Notes: generated from the letters alone by a model not told the origin. Counted from the first letter of the stretch, positions 31,682 through 39,820 are shown. The stretch is 40,734 nt of DNA from UBA7803 sp041686955 (GCA_041686955.1 JAWLCV010000037.1:1-40734), one strand, 5' to 3'. Program-made: numbers and translations.

Positions 31682-33459
31682 GCGAGCCGGGATCCGACAG
31701 CGGCACCCGGCGACTCATCGGCGAGCTTGCGCGACGTTACCCCGGGCAGACCGCCTTCCTCACCGTCGCCGTACTGACCGCCGGCGCGGCGGGCAGCATC
31801 GGCCTCTCGGCCATGCTCCCGGCGCTCGAGCTGGCCTTCGGCTCGGGATCCGCGGACACCGGGCAGAACCCTTTCACCCGCGTTCTCCTCGATGTTCTCG
31901 ACAACCTGCGCCTGGCGCCCACCATCACCGTGCTGCTGACGGTGATCGTCGTCGGCACCGGCGTGAAGAGCCTGCTGATCTTCCTCGCCGAGCAGCGCAT
32001 GGGATACATGGCAGCCGACATCGCCACGGAGCTGCGGCTGGCTCTGCTGCGGGCCGTCACCGCCTGGCAGTGGCGTTACTTTCTCAATCAGTCCGTGGGC
32101 AGGCTCGCAAACTCCATGGCCACGGAGCCCTGGCGCGCCGCCACCGCCTACGTCTATCTGGTCAGGCTGCTCTCCGTGGGGGTGGAAGTGGCGGTCTACG
32201 CGACGTTGGCGCTCACCGTCTCATGGGGCGCCACCGTGGTCGGCCTGGCCGCCAGCGTGTTCATCCTCATCGCCTCCCATTGGCTGGTGCGAATCGCCGA
32301 GCGCGCCGGGGCCGGGCAGACGCGCAACTATCGATCGCTGCTCGGCACCGTGGGCGATCTGCTGGTGTCGGTGAAGTCCTTCAAGGCCACGGGGCGGGAG
32401 CAGGTTCCGCTCGGCCTGCTGGAGCGGGAGACCGGAGCGCTCGCCCGCCACCTGAAACGCGAGGTGCTCGGTCTCGCGGGCCTGGACGCCACCCAGGACG
32501 CTCTGTACACGCTGGTGATCGCCGTGGGCATCTACGTGGCCCTGGTTTCTTTCTCCATGGAGCTCGCCACGGTGATTTTCCTGGCGGTGCTCCTGGCCAA
32601 CGTGCTCAAGCAGGTGGGCAAGGTGCAGAAGCAGTACCAGCGCCTGGCCACCTGTCAGAGCGCGTACTGGGCCCTGCGCCACACCATCGACGAGGCCCGA
32701 CGGCAGGCGGAGCGGAATCCGGGTCGGCGCCGCCCGATTCTCAACCGGGGCGTGGCGCTCGAGGACGTGAGCCTGAGCTACGGCACCCGGCGGGTCCTGG
32801 ACCGGATCTCGCTGTTCGTCCCCGCCGCCGGCCTGACGTGCCTGGTGGGTGAGTCCGGCACCGGCAAGACCAGCATCGCCGACCTCGTCACCGGCATGGT
32901 GCGGCCGGATGCGGGGACGGTGCGGGTGGACGGCGTGCCCCTCGGGGAGATGGACCTGATCGCCTGGCGTCGGCAGATCGGCTACCTGCCCCAGGAGAGC
33001 GTGCTCCTCCACGACACGATCCGGCTCAACGTCGCTCTGGGCGTGGAGCCGTGCAGCGAGGGCGATGTCATCCGTGCCCTGGAGGCCGCCGGGGCGTGGC
33101 GCTTCGTCTCGAGGCTGCCCGGCGGGATCCATGCCGTCGTGGGAGAACGGGGCACCCGGCTGTCCGGCGGTCAGCGCCAGCGCATCATGCTCGCCCGCGC
33201 CCTGGTGCACGAGCCACGCCTCCTGATCCTGGACGAACCCACCAGCGCCCTCGATCCCGCCAGCGAGACGGCTCTGGCAGCCACCCTGCTACGGCTGAAG
33301 AAACACAGCACCATACTCGTGGTGTCCCACCGGCGGGCGCTGGAGGACGTGGCGGATCGAGTCTACCGGCTGAATGCCGGCGCCATCGAAGCGTCGGAAG
33401 CGCTCAGCGCGCGCTCCCGCGCGCCGCCGGCTCCGGCGGGTAACGGCGGGGAGCCCTGA
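31678..33459 (+). CDS. MsbA-like ABC exporter (fused membrane and ATPase domains)
   Basis: 593-aa half-transporter that should work as a homodimer. A membrane domain of about six helices spans residues 20-320; the ATPase domain (about 355-575) has Walker A VGESGTGKTS (390-399), Q loop YLPQES, signature LSGGQRQR (495-502), Walker B LLILDEPTSALD (515-526) and H-loop VVSHR. This architecture fits lipid A/LPS, polysaccharide or lipid exporters. ATG 31678 overlaps the previous stop (ATGA), so it is translated with the GT8-methyltransferase fusion. The location in a glycolipid gene cluster suggests it flips that product across the inner membrane; a bacteriocin or drug exporter is less likely. The last 56 nt overlap the convergent ELM1 copy C. 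Confidence 0.92.
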   Translation: MSEPGSDSGTRRLIGELARRYPGQTAFLTVAVLTAGAAGSIGLSAMLPALELAFGSGSADTGQNPFTRVLLDVLDNLRLAPTITVLLTVIVVGTGVKSLLIFLAEQRMGYMAADIATELRLALLRAVTAWQWRYFLNQSVGRLANSMATEPWRAATAYVYLVRLLSVGVEVAVYATLALTVSWGATVVGLAASVFILIASHWLVRIAERAGAGQTRNYRSLLGTVGDLLVSVKSFKATGREQVPLGLLERETGALARHLKREVLGLAGLDATQDALYTLVIAVGIYVALVSFSMELATVIFLAVLLANVLKQVGKVQKQYQRLATCQSAYWALRHTIDEARRQAERNPGRRRPILNRGVALEDVSLSYGTRRVLDRISLFVPAAGLTCLVGESGTGKTSIADLVTGMVRPDAGTVRVDGVPLGEMDLIAWRRQIGYLPQESVLLHDTIRLNVALGVEPCSEGDVIRALEAAGAWRFVSRLPGGIHAVVGERGTRLSGGQRQRIMLARALVHEPRLLILDEPTSALDPASETALAATLLRLKKHSTILVVSHRRALEDVADRVYRLNAGAIEASEALSARSRAPPAPAGNGGEP

Positions 33460-34582
33460 GCGGCGGTGCGCGCCGCCCTCGGTCGTCCAGCAACGACAGC
33501 ACCCGCTCTACGGTCCGCCGTGCTTCGTCCGCCGCCTTGTCGCCGCCGGCGACGACACCGCTGACCGCCGGCTGCGACGGGTGCAACAGGGATCCGCATC
33601 CGGCCGCGACGTAGGCCTGGTGGAACAGGGCCACGTCCCGGGACGCCCGTTCCGGTCCCCAGCGCATCAGCAGCCGATAGAGGGAAGCCTGCACATCCCT
33701 GTCCTCCGGACCCCGATCATGCAGGGGGAAGATGCGCACCGGCGACCCCGTCGCCGCGGCCTCGCTCAGCATGGCGACGCTGTCGCCACTGACCACCAAC
33801 TCGTCGCAACAAGCGAGGATTCCCAGATAGGGGTTCTCCGCGTCCCCCGGACGCCAGCGGTGCACCAGGCGGGGTCCCCGGAGATCCCGCTCGAGGATCT
33901 CTCCGACCCAGCCCGGTGTACGGGCACTGGTGGTGACGACCACCGACCCGCCAGCCCGCGCCCGCAGATCGTCTAGGGTCCGGGCCAGGCGCATGGCGGT
34001 CTGCGGCCCGAACGCATACGGGCCGCTGCGGCCTCCCACCAGCGCGCCGAGCCGGGGACGCGCCAGGTGGGCGAACCGGGGCTCCCAGATCTCCCGCGCC
34101 TCGCTGAGCCGGTACGGCGTCACGTCGTGCTGGGTCAACAAGTTGTGCATCACCCGCGGGTGGTGGTCGAGACGGTACTGAGGGGTGGTGATCAGCAGAT
34201 CCAGCTCGTCGGGCGACACCCAGGTCCGGCCCAGGAACACGATGTGGGTTCGCCCGCCGCTCTGGGTTCGCACCCAGCGCGCTACGGGTTCGTTACGCAG
34301 GCCCGCCGAGATGAGCAGATCCGGCCAGGGAGGCGTGAGCGGATCCGACCGCGCCGGGTCGATACCCGCCAGGCTCACCCGCCGGAGCATGCCCACGGTG
34401 CCCGCACTGGGCCGATAGCAGAGCTGCTTCCCCACCCATGGCAGCCCCAGCCGCTCCGCCAGACCGCGGATCTGACGATTCTCCCCCGCGCGATAGCTGT
34501 GCAGTACCCACACGCGGGGCGCCCGCGGGTGCGACAGACGCGTCCTTCCGTGGCGGGGCGCCGTGCTCTGCGCTTCCGTCAT
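33404..34582 (-). CDS. ELM1-family putative glycosyltransferase (copy C)
   Basis: 392-aa third ELM1-family protein. VWVLHSYRAGENRQIRGLA replaces the GDKAGDNAQ motif of copies A and B, so it is the most divergent. TPPWPDLLISAGLRNEPVARWVR, LDLLITTPQYRLDHHPRV, GALVGGRSGPYAFG, VVVTTSARTP and ENPYLGILACCDELVVSGDSVAMLSE follow the family order. ATG 34582 precedes the domain by about 20 residues and has a Shine-Dalgarno-like GGAG inside a 7-bp hairpin (34585-34601). The C-terminal tail is Arg/Pro-rich and overlaps the ABC exporter gene by 56 nt. The PLP decarboxylase gene lies 77 nt upstream on the same strand. Confidence 0.82.
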   Translation of the reverse strand: MTEAQSTAPRHGRTRLSHPRAPRVWVLHSYRAGENRQIRGLAERLGLPWVGKQLCYRPSAGTVGMLRRVSLAGIDPARSDPLTPPWPDLLISAGLRNEPVARWVRTQSGGRTHIVFLGRTWVSPDELDLLITTPQYRLDHHPRVMHNLLTQHDVTPYRLSEAREIWEPRFAHLARPRLGALVGGRSGPYAFGPQTAMRLARTLDDLRARAGGSVVVTTSARTPGWVGEILERDLRGPRLVHRWRPGDAENPYLGILACCDELVVSGDSVAMLSEAAATGSPVRIFPLHDRGPEDRDVQASLYRLLMRWGPERASRDVALFHQAYVAAGCGSLLHPSQPAVSGVVAGGDKAADEARRTVERVLSLLDDRGRRAPPLRAPRRYPPEPAARGSAR

Positions 34583-34584
34583 TC

Positions 34585-34601
34585 TTACCGCTCCGCGGTA
34601 A
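34585..34601 (-). promoter_or_regulatory. Stem-loop covering the ribosome-binding site of ELM1 copy C
   Basis: TTACCGC and GCGGTAA form a perfect 7-bp stem around a 3-nt loop, two bases upstream of ATG 34582. The only Shine-Dalgarno-like sequence, GGAG on the minus strand, is formed by the loop and the first base of the stem, so folding would hide it. There is no U tract for termination in either direction. It may act as translational control or be an operator. Confidence 0.45.
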
Positions 34602-34659
34602 AAATCTGCCGCCCACGCACTGCGCGGCAGGGGTTGGCCTTCGCCTGACGAGTCCGTGG

Positions 34660-36150
34660 TCAGCCCCCGTCGATCACCTCCGTCAGAGCTTCGTCGAGGA
34701 TGACCCAGATGCGATCCAACCAGTCCAGGTGCTCCGGCTTCATCAGGCAGCTTCGCAGGCAGGTCACCGAGGCCGCCGTGTCCCATTCCACCTCGGGCCA
34801 ATGGGCCGCGGCCAGGGAGCGATCCACCCGCACGAGCGCCAAGTGCAAGTTTCGAGCCTGCGCCGCGCCGAACAAGGCCTCGGACGCTTGGCTGATGTCG
34901 CTCGCCCGGGTTCCGGCGCCCGCCCACACGACGATGTCCAGCTCCGGCACCACGAGGGTCCGCACGCGGTGATCCCGCTGCAGACGCCGGTGGAGCTCAC
35001 GAGCCGCTTGCAGAGACTTGTCGAGACCGTCGGCGAACTCGCTGCCCCGGGTACCCGCGGGGCTGAGCGGCAGCAGCCGCTGGGTCGCCCACAAGGCCAC
35101 GGCCGCAGCTCCCGCCCGGGAGCACTCGAGGCTGATCTCCCCCAGGTGCAGCTCGTCCGAGGTGAAGTAGGTGTAAGGGGAATCGTGCCGATAGAAGCGC
35201 CCCACGGTGGGATCACGGAACAGCACGGCCCCGCACCCGTAGGGCTGCAGACCGTGTTTGTGGGGGTCGATCACCACCGAATCCGCCGCTGCGAGGCTGG
35301 CGAAGGCCCGTGCAGCAGCGCGCTGCAGTCCCGCAGTGAGGCGGAAATAGCCGCCGTAGGCGGCGTCAACGTGAAGCCGGAAGCCGTACTGGTCCCGGAG
35401 CGCCGCGATCTCGTCGAGCGGATCCACGGCGCCCAGGGCCGTGGTGCCCAGGGTGGCGACCACCGTACCCACGTCGCCGCTGGCCAGCCTGCGCTCCAGC
35501 GCCCGGACGTCGAGCCGGCCGTGGCGGTCCACGGTGACGGTGTCGAAGGGCACGCTCAGCACTTCGCACACGCGGCGGTGGGTGTAGTGCGCCTCGGACG
35601 ACGCGACGATGCCGCGCCCGGGCGCCAGACGGCTCGCGATCCAGAGCGCTTCCAGGTTCGCCAGCGTGCCGCTGCTGGTCAGGTGGCCGAGGTGGGTATC
35701 CCAGCCGACCATGGCAGCAAGCTCCGCGACGGCCTCCTTTTCCATGGCGGAGCTCGCCCGGCCACCGTCCAGCGCGTGATTGTTGGGATTGATCAGCATG
35801 GCGAGCGCGTAGGCGAGACGGGCCACCGGATGCGGGGGTTTCAACATCTGCCCCGCATACAGCGGATGAAAGTAGGGATAGTTGTCGCGCAGCCGCGCGG
35901 CCGTCTCCATGAGCACGCCCGCCAGCCGGGCGCCAGCGAGATCAGGCTCGACCGCGGCGGCGTCCGGCGCCGCTGCTTCCGGCAGATCGGCGAAGCCCTC
36001 GGCGAGCCGCCGCGCGGCGGCCGCGAGAATCGCCAGTTCCTGCGACTGCCAGCCAGGCGAACCCGCCACCTCGCTAGTGCCGTCCCGGAGCCGGCTCCAC
36101 CCCGCGCCGCTCCCTACAGCCGGAAAGGACGAGCCGGCCCGCAACGGCAA
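34660..36150 (-). CDS. Group II PLP-dependent decarboxylase
   Basis: 496-aa decarboxylase of the pyridoxal-dependent group II family (PF00282; glutamate/aspartate/tyrosine/DABA decarboxylases). HPLYAGQMLKPPHPVA (95-110) binds substrate; TSSGTLANLEALW (158-170) and EAHYTHRR with H188 stack on PLP; D262 (HVDAAYGGY) contacts the pyridine nitrogen, and K298 in IDPHKHG is the Schiff-base lysine. The start is uncertain: TTG 36150 gives the longest form, GTG 36069 a shorter one without the 27 residues of low-complexity sequence. Substrate cannot be read from motifs. Aspartate 1-decarboxylase giving beta-alanine for panC is one testable idea; a DABA- or tyrosine-type enzyme is equally possible. Confidence 0.88.
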   Translation of the reverse strand: MPLRAGSSFPAVGSGAGWSRLRDGTSEVAGSPGWQSQELAILAAAARRLAEGFADLPEAAAPDAAAVEPDLAGARLAGVLMETAARLRDNYPYFHPLYAGQMLKPPHPVARLAYALAMLINPNNHALDGGRASSAMEKEAVAELAAMVGWDTHLGHLTSSGTLANLEALWIASRLAPGRGIVASSEAHYTHRRVCEVLSVPFDTVTVDRHGRLDVRALERRLASGDVGTVVATLGTTALGAVDPLDEIAALRDQYGFRLHVDAAYGGYFRLTAGLQRAAARAFASLAAADSVVIDPHKHGLQPYGCGAVLFRDPTVGRFYRHDSPYTYFTSDELHLGEISLECSRAGAAAVALWATQRLLPLSPAGTRGSEFADGLDKSLQAARELHRRLQRDHRVRTLVVPELDIVVWAGAGTRASDISQASEALFGAAQARNLHLALVRVDRSLAAAHWPEVEWDTAASVTCLRSCLMKPEHLDWLDRIWVILDEALTEVIDGG

Positions 36151-36200
36151 GTCTCACGTCGTGCATCGAAGACCCCCAGATCTCGCTCCGGCGGAAACTA

Positions 36201-36214
36201 GCACGGAGCCGTGC
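36201..36214. promoter_or_regulatory. 14-bp palindrome upstream of the PLP decarboxylase gene
   Basis: GCACGGAGCCGTGC is a perfect 6-bp inverted repeat with a 2-nt centre, 51 bp before TTG 36150. On the minus strand TTGTTC (36228-36223) lies 17 bp ahead of GCTAGT (36205-36200), a weak promoter that the palindrome would overlap. Could be an operator; the evidence is positional only. Confidence 0.25.
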
Positions 36215-36271
36215 GGCCGGAACAATTGATGCTGTCGTTCGTTGCCATAGGCTACGGCTATCGACCGGCGC

Positions 36272-37228
36272 TCAGGCTCCGGCAGGCTCCACCCCGGCCG
36301 AGGTGAAGCAGGCGATGCCTGCGCCCTTTTTCGCCACGTACATGGCCTTGTCCGCGCCCCGGATCAGCTCGGGCAGGTCGGCGCAGTCCGGGAAGCGGGC
36401 GATGCCGATGCTCGGCCGCAGCGAAACCCGCCGCCCTTCCACCGCCAGCGGCACCGCGCATGCGGCGCGGATCCGGCGGGCCGTTGCCAGCGCGACACCG
36501 GCGCTCGGCATCTCCTCCAGCAGGATCACGAACTCGTCGCCGCCGAGCCGGGCGAGACAGTCGCTGCGACGCAGCGCCTGACGGGCCCGCTCGCTGAAGC
36601 CGCGGAGAACACCGTCGCCCACGGCGTGACCCAACTCGTCGTTCACCCGCTTGAAGCCGTCCAGGTCGCAGTACAAGAGCGCCAGCGCCCCCCCGTGGCG
36701 TCGCGCGCGGGCCAGCATCTGTCCGGCCACCGCGTCGAAGGCGCGGCGGTTGAGCGCGCCCGTCAGCGGATCCCTCAACGCCAGGGATTTCAGCCGCGCG
36801 TTCGCCTGCCCGAGCTCTCCCAGGGTGGTCTTCAGGCGGATGTCCAGGCGCTTGCGCTCCACGGCGTGCTGGATCGCACGAACCAGCTGGCTGCCGTTGG
36901 TTTCACGCTTCACCAGATAATCCTGCGCGCCCAGCCGCAGCATCTGCTCCCCCGCCAGCGAAGCGGGTTCCCGGGACACCACCAGGACGGGCACCAGCGG
37001 ACAGGCACGCACCGCGGCCGCAACGGCCTCGGTGCTTGCGGCGGCGTGCCACTCCACCAGCACCGCGTCGTAGTCGTCGAAGCGGGTAAGCTCCCGCAGC
37101 ACGGTGATGGAATCGCAGACGGCCACGTCGGCGATCTGAGGGGCGATCTGCAGAATGCGTCGTCTCAAGGCCTCGGCGTCGCCGTCCACGGCGACCACCA
37201 CGATGCGAAGGGACGTGGCCTTTTTCAC
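36272..37228 (-). CDS. Diguanylate cyclase with degenerate receiver domain
   Basis: 318-aa two-domain signalling protein. Residues 7-125 have the receiver (REC) fold: acidic D15/D17 after the first strand and K107 in DYLVK, but the phosphoacceptor position in DAVLVEWH is E59 instead of Asp. A short helix (about 126-150) leads to the GGDEF domain, with metal-binding YCDLDGFKRVND (186-197), the intact catalytic motif GGDEF (229-233) and a product-inhibition I-site R220-x-x-D223 exactly five residues before it. It should synthesise cyclic di-GMP. GTG 37228 has GGAGAG 4 nt upstream and starts at the first REC strand, so it is preferred over the open frame to 37342. No cognate kinase is near. Confidence 0.93.
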   Translation of the reverse strand: MKKATSLRIVVVAVDGDAEALRRRILQIAPQIADVAVCDSITVLRELTRFDDYDAVLVEWHAAASTEAVAAAVRACPLVPVLVVSREPASLAGEQMLRLGAQDYLVKRETNGSQLVRAIQHAVERKRLDIRLKTTLGELGQANARLKSLALRDPLTGALNRRAFDAVAGQMLARARRHGGALALLYCDLDGFKRVNDELGHAVGDGVLRGFSERARQALRRSDCLARLGGDEFVILLEEMPSAGVALATARRIRAACAVPLAVEGRRVSLRPSIGIARFPDCADLPELIRGADKAMYVAKKGAGIACFTSAGVEPAGA

Positions 37229-37342
37229 GGCTCTCCACGAGGCGGCTCTGGGACGCTCAGTGTGACCCACGCCCGTCGCCGGCAATGAGCACCGCATCAC
37301 AGGTTGGGCGGGTGACTTGGCCGGGATATTGCGTTTCGTCAA

Positions 37343-38857
37343 TCAGCGCCGGGTGCCGACCCATTCCCGCCAGAGCTGGCGAGCGCGGGCGCTGTCCGGG
37401 TTGAAGCCCAGCACCTCTTCCAGGGTGTTGCGCGCCTCGTAGTCCAGGCCGGCCTGGTGCGCCTGCACCGCCGCATCGATGAGCCGAGCCGTGCACTCGC
37501 CCAGCATCGCCATGGCGACCGGGTGGCCGGGCCGTTCCTCCAGCAGGTCGTCGAGCAGGGCCACCGCGTTGTTGCCCGGGGGATAGGTGATGCGCCCCTG
37601 TTCCAGTGCTTCCCGCGCACGCTCGATACGCCAATCCGCAGGTGCCGCGGGAGTCGCCGCCTGCTGCGACGGCCGCTCGGGCTCGCCCGGAACCGGGGCG
37701 GCCGGAGCGTTCGCCGTGGCATTCGCCGAGGTCTCCGCTCCACCCTCCGAGGAACCGGCCTCCGGTGCACCACCGGCCGCCCGCGCCGCAGCCATCGCCC
37801 CCTGTCGCGGTTCCGGGTCCGGGGTCGTGGCTGCAGTACCGCCCGCCTCCCCCGGGTCGGCGGCGCTCGGGGCATCCGGCGATGCGGACTCCGGGGCTGG
37901 CGCCTCGGCGGCGAGGGTGCGGGCCCAGGCGAACAGCTCGCCGGCGTCCGCCACCGCCTCGTCCGCAGCCAGACTCATTTCCCGCACCAGCGGGTGGCTC
38001 GGCGACCGGACCACGGCTACCGCAACCCCGACGGCCACCACCGCCGCCGCCACCAGCCAGCGTGGCGAGGCGCGGCGGCCTCTGCCGTGCCCCCGCGGCC
38101 GGCGCCGGGCAGCGCGCTTTACACCGGCCGGGCGCGCGTGCGCGGCCGCCGTGCCCCGTTTCTCCGGGGACGGAGACGCCGGCGCGGCCCGGGCCGGCTC
38201 GGGCAACAGATCACGCAGGGCCGACCCGGCGCGTTGCGACGTGGTGCTGCGGCGCGGCGGGGCGGCAGAGCGTTCCGCACGAACCGCTGCCCGGGCGGCG
38301 ATGGCCGAGAGCTCGTCCATCCCCAGACCCCCGCCCGGGTTCCGGGCGGGCCCGCCCGGGTCCCCAGCGGGCTCGGGGACGGCGGCGCTACGCGCCGGGG
38401 ATGCAGGCGCGGTGTCCGAGACCGCCGTCTCCATGGGACCGGCCGCAGCGGTACCGGGCCGGGGCAGATCTCCGGCCGCCAGCACCTCGAGCGCGGGGCC
38501 GTCGTGCCGGGGCACCGCGAAATCGCGGCTGATGTACAAGGTGTTGTTGGGCAGCACGAGCCGGGACCCCGAGAGCAGACGTTCCCGGCCTGTGCCGCGG
38601 CCGCCGTCCAGCACCAGGAGGTGCTGGGAATCCACCACCTCCACCGAGGGCCGGCCGGCGTCGAGGTCGAACGCGATCCAGCAATGACGCGGATCCGGGT
38701 CGTTGAGCGTCAGGTAACCCTCGTCCGTCTCGCCGATCTGCAGCCCCGGCGTGATACGCAGGGCCGAGTCGCCGTGGTCGCTCACGACGTACCACTCGGC
38801 ACCGGCTACCTCGCGGTCCGGCGATGCCATCCGCGGCTCGTTGTTGATCGCAGGCAT
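37343..38857 (-). CDS. FHA-like/TPR-like single-pass membrane protein, function unknown
   Basis: 504 aa from ATG 38857. The N-terminal 120 residues (ALRITPGLQIGETDEGYLTLNDP, then CWIAF and SGSRLVLPNNTLYISRDFAV) look like a beta-sandwich of the FHA type, without a clear phosphothreonine-binding SxxH. A Pro/Ala/Arg-rich linker follows, with a basic patch before one membrane segment (about 267-283), a periplasmic low-complexity Pro/Ala/Glu region, then a C-terminal helical domain (about 411-500) with GRITYPPGNNAVALLDDLLEERPGH, a TPR-like block seen in TonB-associated gammaproteobacterial proteins. It could link a cytoplasmic signal to a periplasmic partner. ATG 38830 is another possible start. 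It lies 114 nt upstream of the diguanylate cyclase on the same strand. Confidence 0.6.
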   Translation of the reverse strand: MPAINNEPRMASPDREVAGAEWYVVSDHGDSALRITPGLQIGETDEGYLTLNDPDPRHCWIAFDLDAGRPSVEVVDSQHLLVLDGGRGTGRERLLSGSRLVLPNNTLYISRDFAVPRHDGPALEVLAAGDLPRPGTAAAGPMETAVSDTAPASPARSAAVPEPAGDPGGPARNPGGGLGMDELSAIAARAAVRAERSAAPPRRSTTSQRAGSALRDLLPEPARAAPASPSPEKRGTAAAHARPAGVKRAARRRPRGHGRGRRASPRWLVAAAVVAVGVAVAVVRSPSHPLVREMSLAADEAVADAGELFAWARTLAAEAPAPESASPDAPSAADPGEAGGTAATTPDPEPRQGAMAAARAAGGAPEAGSSEGGAETSANATANAPAAPVPGEPERPSQQAATPAAPADWRIERAREALEQGRITYPPGNNAVALLDDLLEERPGHPVAMAMLGECTARLIDAAVQAHQAGLDYEARNTLEEVLGFNPDSARARQLWREWVGTRR

Positions 38858-38906
38858 AAGTACGGCATCATCACCCCGGCTCACCCTGCCTTGTCATTGA
38901 CACAGG

Positions 38907-39698
38907 TCAACCACTTTCGGCGGCCGCACGCAGGGCGCGCGCGCTGCCCGACCCGTGCCGCTCCACCTCCAGGCGGGGATCCCCCCGGTAGCGCACGTCT
39001 CCGGAGCCGAGGATCTCCACCGCCAGGGAGTCGGTGGCCCACACCCGGGCGCCCCCCGAGCCCATGATCTCGACCCGCACCTCGGTGCCCTCCAGCTCCG
39101 AGGCACGGACGTCGCCGGACCCCATCAGCTCAATGTGCTGCCGATCCGCCGCTCCGGCCAGCTCCACGTCGCCGGAGCCGTTGATCTCGATGCGCACGCG
39201 AGCCGCATCCACGCGGGGGATGATCGCGTTGCCCGACCCCGCCACCTCCACGAGCAACTCCTCCGCCGCCAGCTCCTCGAGCCGAACCGACCCGGAGCCG
39301 CTGATCTCCAGGGAGAAGGTCTGGGCCAGCCAGGCCCCGCCGCTGACGCGGCCGCTGCCGGCCAGCTCCAAGGCCTCCAGCGTGGGCGCGGTGACACGGA
39401 CCCGGATCTCGCCATCGGGCGCCGCGCCGAACACGCCGAACCAGCCCTCCCGCCAGCGGATGCTCAACGTCTCACCGCTCACCTCGGTTTCGACCTTCTC
39501 CAGATCCTCCGCCCGCCCCTCGACCACCAGACGATACTCGTCGCCCTGTTCGAGGATCAGGGAGCCCGGCAGCGCGAACGCTACCCGGCGGAACTCGTCC
39601 ACCGCGCGTGTCTGGGTTTCGGCGAGAACCGCGGGATTCAGCGAGACCAGCAGGAGCAGCGTAGCGAGTCGAACCCGGGGCCTGAGGAGTACGTTCAT
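38907..39698 (-). CDS. Secreted GIN-domain (DUF2807) protein
   Basis: 263-aa exported protein. A signal peptide occupies residues 1-26 (Arg-rich start, LATLLLLVSL core, likely cleavage after AVLA). The mature part has the head GIN domain/DUF2807 (PF10988) pattern: FRRVAFALPGSLILEQGDEYRLVVEG, then a beta-helical series of repeats ending in GSG or GSGD (about every 18-20 residues, at least seven times). Such proteins are thought to form right-handed beta helices; function is unknown. There is no lipobox cysteine. ATG 39698 is preceded by GGGAAAGATC, an adequate Shine-Dalgarno sequence. It is divergent from the aldehyde dehydrogenase gene. Confidence 0.85.
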   Translation of the reverse strand: MNVLLRPRVRLATLLLLVSLNPAVLAETQTRAVDEFRRVAFALPGSLILEQGDEYRLVVEGRAEDLEKVETEVSGETLSIRWREGWFGVFGAAPDGEIRVRVTAPTLEALELAGSGRVSGGAWLAQTFSLEISGSGSVRLEELAAEELLVEVAGSGNAIIPRVDAARVRIEINGSGDVELAGAADRQHIELMGSGDVRASELEGTEVRVEIMGSGGARVWATDSLAVEILGSGDVRYRGDPRLEVERHGSGSARALRAAAESG

Positions 39699-39820
39699 GA
39701 TCTTTCCCGATGTAGAAACTGTCACCCTTATTGTCGCACCAACCGCACATTCGGTTTGGATGCAGCCGCGCCGGTGGATGCATTACTATTCCGGACCCAT
39801 TCCGATGCAGGGAACTCGCC

